Shown here piece after piece: positions 56,986-64,000 of a stretch of DNA of 64,000 nucleotides (position 1 is the stretch's first letter; every line of letters begins with the position of its first letter). Both the position numbers and the translations under genes were made by a program. The notes under the pieces are model-generated. The model saw only the letters and a list, made by a program, of their open reading frames with translations. It was not told the origin of the DNA and did not search any database. The DNA comes from Karalla daura (lineage: Eukaryota > Chordata > Actinopteri > Chaetodontiformes > Leiognathidae). The stretch is taken from contig CM055206.1 in NCBI GenBank assembly GCA_029224185.1, positions 15,725,547-15,789,546 on the forward strand, written 5' to 3'.

Positions 56986-58539
56986 AGAGGCTTTAATGAA
57001 CTGCTGATGAGTGAGAGAGTGAGAGCTTCATTTGGACCTTGAGTGAAGGGAGAAAACACGCTGTTTTCTGGCTGCATTTGAAAGGGCGACGGTGCTATAA
57101 ATATCCCACGCCGGATCCGTGTTTAACATTTCGAGCAGTGGAGCATGTCAAGACAATGTAAAGAAGCCGTCTCATGCCGAACAGACAGCTCCGCGTTATG
57201 TTTACTGCTGATTCGGACAGTTGAAACATCTCACTATGATGGATTGTAGCCGTCAACATTTCACGCAAATTTTTTTTGTTTTTTTGCCTCGTCTACATTC
57301 GACCAACATCACTATAAAGAAAAGCGGCACGGCATTAATCACGTAGCACAAAGGAAGCAGGGAACAGGCACATGTTTTAGCACATGTTCAATTTCAAGGT
57401 CAGGAAGTCTATTTGAATTCATGTCCCCATTTGACTTCTTTAAATTGTCTTGTTGGTAGTGTAATGTGTAATCGAGGAGTTCTGAAAGAGACTCTGAACC
57501 CAAACTGGGTTTTGACTTCTCATGCTGTCTGTTGTTCGGGATCATCAGGAATACATTTGGCAGCTCGGTGTAATTTGCCGAACGTGTCTCTGGGAGAAGA
57601 CGTCCTGTTGATTTATTTGATTGAGTGTTTTCTCACATTCCTCACAGGGGCTAACTACAATAAAGCCTGTGATACACACTATAATTTACCTTGCACTGTA
57701 TCTTTGACCCAGAGCACCTTTAGCTGCAGAAAAGATTTTCTTATTGCCTCGGTGGCAATAATGTGCTGGCCTCCTCAGCCTCAGGGATTACTCTTCCAGT
57801 CCCATCTATAACCCGCGATGTCGATGGATTGAAGCCATCCTGCGCGAAGAGAGCTCTCTCCCCACCGTCACGCTTCCTTCGCGTCCAGCGCTCCAACATC
57901 CCCGCCTTCATTCTACAGTAAATCCCGTGAGTTATCGCCTTTTGTCAGGGGCGAGCTTTCTCACCTTCGTGCTGCAGTGGGCAGCATGTCTCCAAATCCA
58001 TCACCAGGTTCCTGTGGCCGACCGGGGCGAGACCGTTAGTGTGATTCAAAGTTACACAGCTGACATTAAACAGCCCAGAGAGGCAGCCCGGAAAGTCAAA
58101 GGGGGGAGTCAAAGTCATCCACACTTGTTGTCACGAAGCAAAAACCATTTACAAATATCATAGATAAATTGATTGATCTCTGATTTTACGACTATTTCAC
58201 TATCATCCGGGCTAGTCCTCTTAAATGTGGACAGATAATCTGAATCTTTTACAGCCTGTTAAACCTTGACTCAAGATCAATGCATATATCCTAAAGTTTG
58301 GACCAATGATAGATATTTGTTGGGCTCTTGTTTTTGTTTCTATGTATCTACATGTCCAAAAAGTTGTGTGTGCACATGAGAGTGTATGTTGTTTCCTTTA
58401 TTATGTAAAGTTGTCCAGGCTGCTTCTTTCAACATGGCAAATGTTGTATTAATAAAGTTTTCATTGATTGATGACCAGCTGGGGCACAGACAGCGACATC
58501 TGAAGGCTGGAATCAGGATGATGGACCGATTGTTATTCA
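56986..58539. other. non-coding sequence
   Basis: No supported gene. The 132-codon plus-strand frame at 57413-57811 is domain-less. ATTAATAAAGTT followed by ATTGATTGATGA lies at 58449-58473 and could be a retroposon tail. Confidence 0.5.
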
Positions 58540-58690
58540 ACCAGGTTTTGTTATATTGAGAAATTAAAACAAATCAATGCGCTATCGCAAGAAAACAGAC
58601 TTTGTTATAACAAGATATCAAAATAAATGAATGCATTATCAGGGCGAAACCAGCTTTGTCGTATCGAGATATCGAAATGACTTATCGAAA
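58540..58690. repeat. 54-bp period tandem repeat (ATATCGA-type)
   Basis: Two full diverged units begin at about 58566 and 58620 with partial units on both sides. Each contains AAAA-C/T-AAAT, AATGC, CTATC or TTATC, CTTTGT, and AGATATC-A/G-AAAT. Similar 'cgagatatcg' words occur in dispersed fish repeats, so this may be part of a larger transposon-derived satellite. Confidence 0.65.
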
Positions 58691-60372
58691 TGGAAATAGA
58701 ATAGAAAATAAACTCTCAGACTTGTTTGATAGTCACGTAGCCAGTCTCCTGCCAAACTGCAAGGGGCCACAGAGATTGTATCTGGCAGGTGGCATTTTTC
58801 AGTCTTTTTGAGCCCATTGTGAAATTGTGTGACAGCAGTAATTTTTGGCTGAAGGACACCGCTCTACTTCCGCGGCAGACCGACATCGGCAACGGATCTT
58901 GGCTCGAATTCTTTCACTCGTCAGGGATTTATTCCCCGCACTGCAGCACCATCCCTCGCACAGGCCTTCATAAATTAGGCTTCCTAAGTACATTTAGGGC
59001 TGATTCGCTCCAAAAGTCACTGTTGAAGAAACTTGCTAGCCTAGCAACAAGAGGTTACAAACAATCTGCTCTCCGTGTGTGTGTGTGTGTGTGTATGTGC
59101 TCCCTCTCGAGGAGCTCCAGGCTGAGACTATGGCCACAGTTGGTACTGCAGGACACTACCTGCCTTTATCAATCGATACTGAACAGATGGATGGATGGAT
59201 TTAGCTGCAAATCGAAGGTATCAAATGACATTAGATTTGCTTGTAAAAGATCATCAAAAAATGTTGTGTCCACATCATCTCAGTCGCAGCCAGAGAAACT
59301 CTCTTGATGGCCGATATGAGAAAGGAACTCCGGTGTGATGCGACCTTCAGTCTGAATGTTATATGTCAACCTGTATGATACACAGGATTTCACTGTAGGG
59401 GTCTTTTGTCTTGGATAATTGCATTTTGCAGAGACTATAGATAGACAAGAGCAAAAAAAACCTTTCTTCAGTCAGCCTGAATGCAAAGTGCATGTCAGAC
59501 AAGAAACAATTCAGAGGTGACATAAACACCCACGCAGACCTTAGTTGCCCTGGACAGTTGCAGTGGAAGTGAGGACGTGTCCGCAGGACTTGGAAGCATT
59601 TCCTGAAGCTTTACAGTTCCAGATTGGTAAATCTACAGAGTCAAAAACTCCAAACACGGAGTGCAGTTCATACACTGCTGGGCAGTTCAAAACCCGACTG
59701 TTTGGAGCTGAATAAACATGTACAGTCAAAACAATCCAGTGATCAAATTTGCACGGGAAACACACAGCAAGGATTTGTTTCATATTCTATTTGAACACCG
59801 AGCTGCCTCCTCTCACAGAGAGAGAACCAGACTTTATTCCTGCAGCGCCTCAGCACGTTGGCTCTCCAACAGCCTTTCTTTTTCTTGCCGTTGTTGTTGT
59901 TGGACGAGAGAGATTTTCTTTTTTCTCCTTTCTTTTTCCACACGTTACCATTTTCAAAGTAAGGGCAGTCTGAACGCAGGTTTGCATCTCCTGAAGGCAG
60001 GGCAGATCAGTCAGAGTGAAGCAGACCAGCGGCTTGCTCCCTGTCTGCATCTGTTTCCATAGCATCACCGTCTCTTCTTTCTCCTTTTTTTCTCCACCGT
60101 CTGCCAGGATCCGATCGTAGCCGTTTGCAACCCTGAAAATAATTAAACAACGAGAGCAAATGAATGAATAATTGGGCTCGTCTGGAAGGTCGCCGCCATT
60201 GGGAGTGCGCACGTTGCGAAACAAAGGTTTCCAGTCGCTCGCCGCCAAGACGTGAGAAGATGCACACTTCACCACTTTCGATGAATATTTCAGCGGGACC
60301 TCACTAATTCAGACAGATGTTGGGCAGGCCTTCCCTCAGCGCTCTTGGAGGAGACACCTTTGCCGCTTTACC
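58691..60372. other. non-coding sequence, partly CpG-rich
   Basis: Contains a GT repeat at 59075-59094, ATGGATGG units at 59185-59200 and a CpG-rich patch at about 60170-60290. The 172-codon plus-strand frame at 58789-59307 runs through the GT repeat and has no recognisable domain. The 141-codon minus-strand frame at 59850-60275 overlaps other frames and is also unrecognised. Confidence 0.5.
59075..59094. repeat. (GT)n microsatellite
   Basis: About ten GT units. Confidence 0.92.
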
Positions 60373-60409
60373 GCTTTGCCACACCACACCGCGTGTGGTG
60401 TGGCAAAGC
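60373..60409. repeat. perfect 17-bp inverted repeat with 3-nt loop
   Basis: Arms 60373-60389 (GCTTTGCCACACCACAC) and 60393-60409 are exact reverse complements around the spacer CGC. It is the longest perfect inverted repeat I found here. It is GC-balanced and not made of simple repeat units. No T-run follows. It could extrude a cruciform or form an RNA stem; no known family is recognised. Confidence 0.9.
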
Positions 60410-61005
60410 TGGAGTGGAATCTGGAGTCGGGACAGCTTCGTTAATTGCCTGATTTAACCCTCGGCGTGGAGGTCCCAGAGCCTCAGACTCCCAGAGCTGG
60501 GAAGCATTGGCAGGGTAGCCGCTTTGGAGCCCTCCCCCCCACCACCCTCTCCTTTAATGGGCCACCTTTAATCCCAGTCCAAGTCGGAGAAGTGAAAAGT
60601 CCCATATACTGCATGGCAATACTGGGCGGGTGCCAGCTCTGACTTCAGAACACGCCCCAGTTTAATCCCATTCCATTAAGTATAAAGTCCCATTTACGTA
60701 ACCAGCTCCCCTCCCGCAGACAGTGAGTCACAATGCGGCCACTTTGTGTACAAAATATGCAGAGTTCAGGGGGTTCCTGCCTGTGAACGACTCATTATTC
60801 CACAGAGTCCAACCTGTGATCAAAGAGCCTGTGAGTGTGACACAGAGTGATCACAGCGCATCCACCTCACGCCTGTCCTGCTGCTCAGACATCTCTGGTA
60901 TGAGAGGTCAGGAGGAAGGAAATAACATCACAATATGTGAAAACTGGTTGACCTAGGCTCCATAATGTGTTGCATTATCCTTACATCTTATTGTTGTAAT
61001 CCACG

Positions 61006-61039
61006 CCTCCTCCTCCTCCTCCTCTTCCTCCTCCTCCTC
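61006..61039. repeat. (CCT)n trinucleotide repeat
   Basis: About eleven CCT units with one CTT interruption. Confidence 0.92.
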
Positions 61040-61702
61040 ACACAGGAGGACTCATTATGACTCAAATGGAGTTTGTGCAATGTTTTTCCGGGGGTTCAGG
61101 TTATCTCATTTCTCCCTTTCTATTTGTGTTGAATAATTTAATGGCGAGTCACGGCGCTTCATTTCCTAATGTCAACAACCACACACCGGCTAGGACAATG
61201 GCGTGACTCAGCCGCACGGCGGGGAGACAGCGCGTCCCAGAAGTGGGTATCAATAGTGAATGTTTCACTCCACATTAATGCAGGAAATCACATACTGTAT
61301 GTGAGTCTTTCTTTATGATGCTTTGAGGATTCGCAAGCCTCGAGCCCTGTCTGCGAGATAAAGTGAGATTCTACCAGCAGCTCTTATGTGTGTCACAGCA
61401 TCTTTTCTAAAGTTGTGAAAAGCTTTTTTGTGTAGTAAAATACAAACTGTAGTAGTCCTGCAGCTGCTGTGCATATTTTCTCTCTGTTTCCTCTGAAGAA
61501 GATGAAAGAGCTGAGCTTGAAACCTCTTCAAGACTTGGATGCACTTTTACAGTTTGTGTGGTCGTGAAACTCTCTCGACTGAATGAGTACAAAAAGATGA
61601 ACAGCTGTGTTGGAAAATATCTATTAGCAGGGAAAAAATCAAGGGTTCAGACAGGAGTTAGCGCCATCTCCCATCCTCCAAATCCAAGCCTGTGCAAATT
61701 AG

Positions 61703-61732
61703 CCACACACACACACACACAGAGACACACAC
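61703..61732. repeat. (CA)n microsatellite
   Basis: CA repeat with an AGAG interruption. Confidence 0.92.
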
Positions 61733-62321
61733 CATCCTGTCGTAAGATTACATGGCTGTGAAATGTGGTATCACTCTGCAGCTTAAATAAACTCACTGAT
61801 AAGTTCTTGGCCCTTTTGGAAATGGGCACGGCTATTTATTGTTCACAGCTGCGTTGTAATGTGCTCCATCCTTTACAACATGTACATGGGAGGAAATGTC
61901 ACTGTGCTCAGACCTGCGGCTGTGTTTGCTTTGTTCCAATTTAGGAGCAATTGTTGCATTTTTTTCTTCTTTTATGCAGCTTTTATTCGCACTGTAACAG
62001 TCCTACGTGGTACAAAGTTGTAAACGGATGCCATGTGCATCTCTCCTTCTCTCATTGGTCAGAAATCTCACATGGTCGGAGGAGGAGTTTTCAGACAAGA
62101 AGGTATGAACAACAAAATACCCACAGGAGATGCTAAAATCACAACACAGTGCTTCTGTACCACAGGATTAAATATGAACTGATGCTCGATCGTGATTGGT
62201 TGTCACGAGTCAACTGTGTATAGCAGTTGTGTTAGTTGCTGAATGGGTGACACTCTCAGTGAATGGCTACAGGGTTTGAATCTAAGTGGCCAGAAAATAC
62301 CTCAAACAATCCCAAAACAAG

Positions 62322-62395
62322 CCCAAACAATCTGATTTTTGAGGTTAAACACGCCTGTCTTATGACAACCGCTCCAAACAAGCCAGATCTGGATG
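62322..62395. repeat. dispersed repeat copy 2 (pairs with 19871-19947)
   Basis: Aligns with the copy at 19.87 kb in the same orientation. It shares GGTTAAACAC and a 21-bp block with two mismatches. Internal spacing differs by a few bases, consistent with old independent decay. Confidence 0.55.
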
Positions 62396-62565
62396 CACCA
62401 TAAGTTTGTATCTGAGAGGCATGAGAAGCATTAGATAGCCTAGTTAGCCACGGCTCTGATCCAATTTCATTTCATTTCCTTTCATAATTAGCACAAACTA
62501 ATTTTATTTTGCCTAAAGTGATCAATAGGAATTAAAATTCATTTCACCAGTAGGGAGATAGAGAT

Positions 62566-62635
62566 ATCCATCCATCAGTTTATCTACTTTGTACCCAGCA
62601 GCGTGTCTCCACCACACGAGTTGAAGGGCACACGT

Positions 62636-62700
<65 letters not shown>

Positions 62701-62810
62701 CACTCACAGGCTCAATTTAGTTTCCAGTCAGCCTTAATGCATGTTTTTGGGACTGTCGGAGGAAAGCAGAGAAAACCGACACAGGCATAGGGAGAACATG
62801 CAAACTCAAT
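62566..62810 (-). mobile_element. fish SINE copy with large internal (CA)n expansion
   Basis: Starts with 'tatccatccatcag' (tail complement), then 'ctttgtacccagcagcgtg'. A CA array at 62638-62698 follows. Next come 'ctcaatttagtttcc', 'tgcatgtttttgggactgtc', 'ggaggaaagcagagaaaac' and 'agggagaacatgcaaactc'. The tRNA-like head is absent, and a second repeat begins directly at 62811. Confidence 0.85.
62638..62698. repeat. (CA)n microsatellite inside a SINE
   Basis: About 30 CA units, nearly uninterrupted apart from CGTGCG at the left. It occupies the same internal SINE position as 50927-50980. Confidence 0.97.
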
Positions 62811-62885
62811 TCAATTCAACTTTATTTAAAGCGCCAGTTCATAACAACGTTATCTCAAGACGCTTAACATAAACAGACAGCCCGT
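62811..62885. mobile_element. fish 'ttcaattcaa-ctttattta-gcgcc' dispersed repeat fragment
   Basis: The order of 'aattcaattcaactttattt', 'agcgccagttcataacaac' and 'ttatctcaagacgctta' matches a dispersed element common in percomorph genomes. I do not remember its class with certainty. It abuts the SINE at 62810, suggesting one inserted into, or truncated, the other. Confidence 0.6.
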
Positions 62886-62888
62886 GAT

Positions 62889-62921
62889 GAAAAAAAAACA
62901 AAAAAAACAAAACAAAACAGA
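62889..62921. repeat. A-rich (AAAAC)n tract
   Basis: Runs of A separated by single C, just right of the dispersed repeat. Confidence 0.85.
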
Positions 62922-63135
62922 GCCGCACAAATCTCACGTATGAGCGAGCTGTAAGCGACAGTGGTGACTAAGAAGCGGCACACAGGAAGTGAGCGTCGGA
63001 GGCAGACGCATTTAAATCAAATCTTACCTCAATTTGTTGTTTTGGCTTCTTGTACTGAGGGTTTGTTTTAAATGGAAAAACTGTATTGCAGCAGTTTGGC
63101 TTCAAAATTACACTTTTCCAGTTCCACATCCTCAG

Positions 63136-63169
<34 letters not shown>

Positions 63170-64000
63170 CGCAGAAACACTTTAGCTCAGCTCAAATACA
63201 GTGGCAGAGCTGAGCGGTGGAGTGTGTTTCTTCTCTGTTGGGATTCCCTTCATTACCCTGGTCTCCGGCGTAGCCACAAAGCAGAGCATTGTTTATGCCC
63301 CCGTGTCTGTGTCTGTCTGTGTGTGAACAAATATAATGGGATTTCATGTCTGAGATAAATCAAGCTTCACTCGCCCTCCAAATATAAATGTTGCTGTCCT
63401 GTAATATTATGTGCTGCTTAAGGATGCGTGCATGTACCAGGATATGCATTGCTTCTGACGGTTTTTCTACCTTTTTTCCTTTTTTTTTTCTTTTCCCGGG
63501 TTTTTGATGCTGTTCATGCTCCTCATTTGTTTTGGTCAGATGTCTCTGAAGCACGGCCGCAGCGGGAATCACATCAGATGCCTGACCGTCAGAGGAGCTC
63601 ACTTTTCAGGTTTGCTCCTCAAACGGAGCCAGAACAGATCCAGAAGAGTCCCCCCGGTGGGCGGCGAGATTGACTAGGAGCTCATATTTGGACCCAAATA
63701 TCCCGTGGTCCCCGCTGTTTGATGGGGGCCTGTTGTATATGTATGGAACATGCTGTTCCAGCCGGGGCTGCTCATCCCATGGGCTGCTTCATTTGCATCT
63801 GAAGTTTCTTAGCAAACGCGACTGTAGCTGCCCGACGGACAAGAAGTTATCGCCTTGTTGCTGTAAAGTTCTCTGTGGCTTTATTAGGGAGGTTTATAAT
63901 TACAAGTACATGAGCCTGGGAAGACTGGTATCACTGTACAGTCCAGCCATTAAAATTCAAAGAACCAGCACTGAAGTCACAGACCTAATGAAAAAAAATG
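62922..64000. other. non-coding sequence at window end
   Basis: Contains (CA)n at 63137-63166, a T-rich tract near 63473-63495 and an 8-bp-arm palindrome at 63684-63701. No gene recognised; frames up to 90 codons lack domains. Confidence 0.5.
63137..63166. repeat. (CA)n microsatellite
   Basis: About fifteen CA units. Confidence 0.95.

Larger units (their letters stand above)
60410..62321. other. non-coding sequence with simple repeats
   Basis: Contains (CCT)n at 61006-61039 and (CA)n at 61703-61732. No supported gene. Frames up to 77 codons have no recognisable domains. Confidence 0.5.

Noticed and set aside
58789..59307. 172-codon plus-strand open frame
   Set aside because: It passes through the GT repeat at 59075-59094 and has no recognisable domain.
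59850..60275. 141-codon minus-strand frame beginning MVKCASSHVLAA, superficially THAP-like at its start
   Set aside because: The rest lacks the conserved spacing and residues of a THAP zinc finger, and the frame overlaps several others.

Overview
This window reads as nuclear DNA of a teleost fish, probably a spiny-rayed (percomorph-type) species. The reasons are a very high density of (CA/GT)n and (CT/GA)n microsatellites, at least seven diverged copies of a tRNA-derived SINE common in fish genomes, other fish-type interspersed repeats, mixed AT-rich and CpG-containing non-coding sequence, and no bacterial gene organisation. I found no protein-coding gene, rRNA, tRNA or CRISPR array that I can support. 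The longest open frames (202 codons at 56469-57077 minus, 196 at 42031-42621 minus, 172 at 58789-59307 plus, 169 at 1710-2219 plus) have no family I recognise, and several run through microsatellites. The window is best read as intergenic and/or large-intron sequence.

Layout. 1-16 kb: non-coding sequence with microsatellites, two minus-strand SINE copies (7.4 and 9.0 kb) and a probable repeat fragment at 13.6-13.95 kb. 16.2-19.3 kb: the best candidate for transcription-start activity. A CpG-rich patch at 16.20-16.47 kb abuts a good minus-strand splice donor, and a stronger CpG-rich stretch at 18.56-19.23 kb ends in a plus-strand donor. This could be a pair of divergent untranslated first exons, or one promoter with alternative starts. 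20.7-21.4 kb: a purine-rich tract followed by a long pyrimidine-rich tract ending in a textbook acceptor-like CAG. 24-36 kb: mostly simple repeats, two SINE copies, hairpins (24.22 and 27.47 kb) and an old non-autonomous DNA-transposon-like region near 30.0-30.5 kb. 36-38.6 kb: another GC/CpG-rich section with a perfect T-MARE palindrome at 37,670. 39-47 kb: long repeat-poor non-coding sequence, including a stretch near 46.0-46.6 kb that looks like a conserved non-coding element. 47-64 kb: three SINE copies, a transposon-like region at 56.3-57.0 kb, a 54-bp tandem repeat at 58.54-58.69 kb, a 17-bp-arm perfect hairpin at 60.37 kb and a final cluster of repeats at 62.3-62.9 kb.

No set of genes works together here. 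The most distinctive signals are structural: inverted repeats, related repeat copies at distant positions, and microsatellites arising at the same internal site of different SINE copies. All functional statements about promoters, exons and enhancers are inference from sequence and need transcript or conservation data. Percomorph origin is an impression from repeat types, not a computed result.
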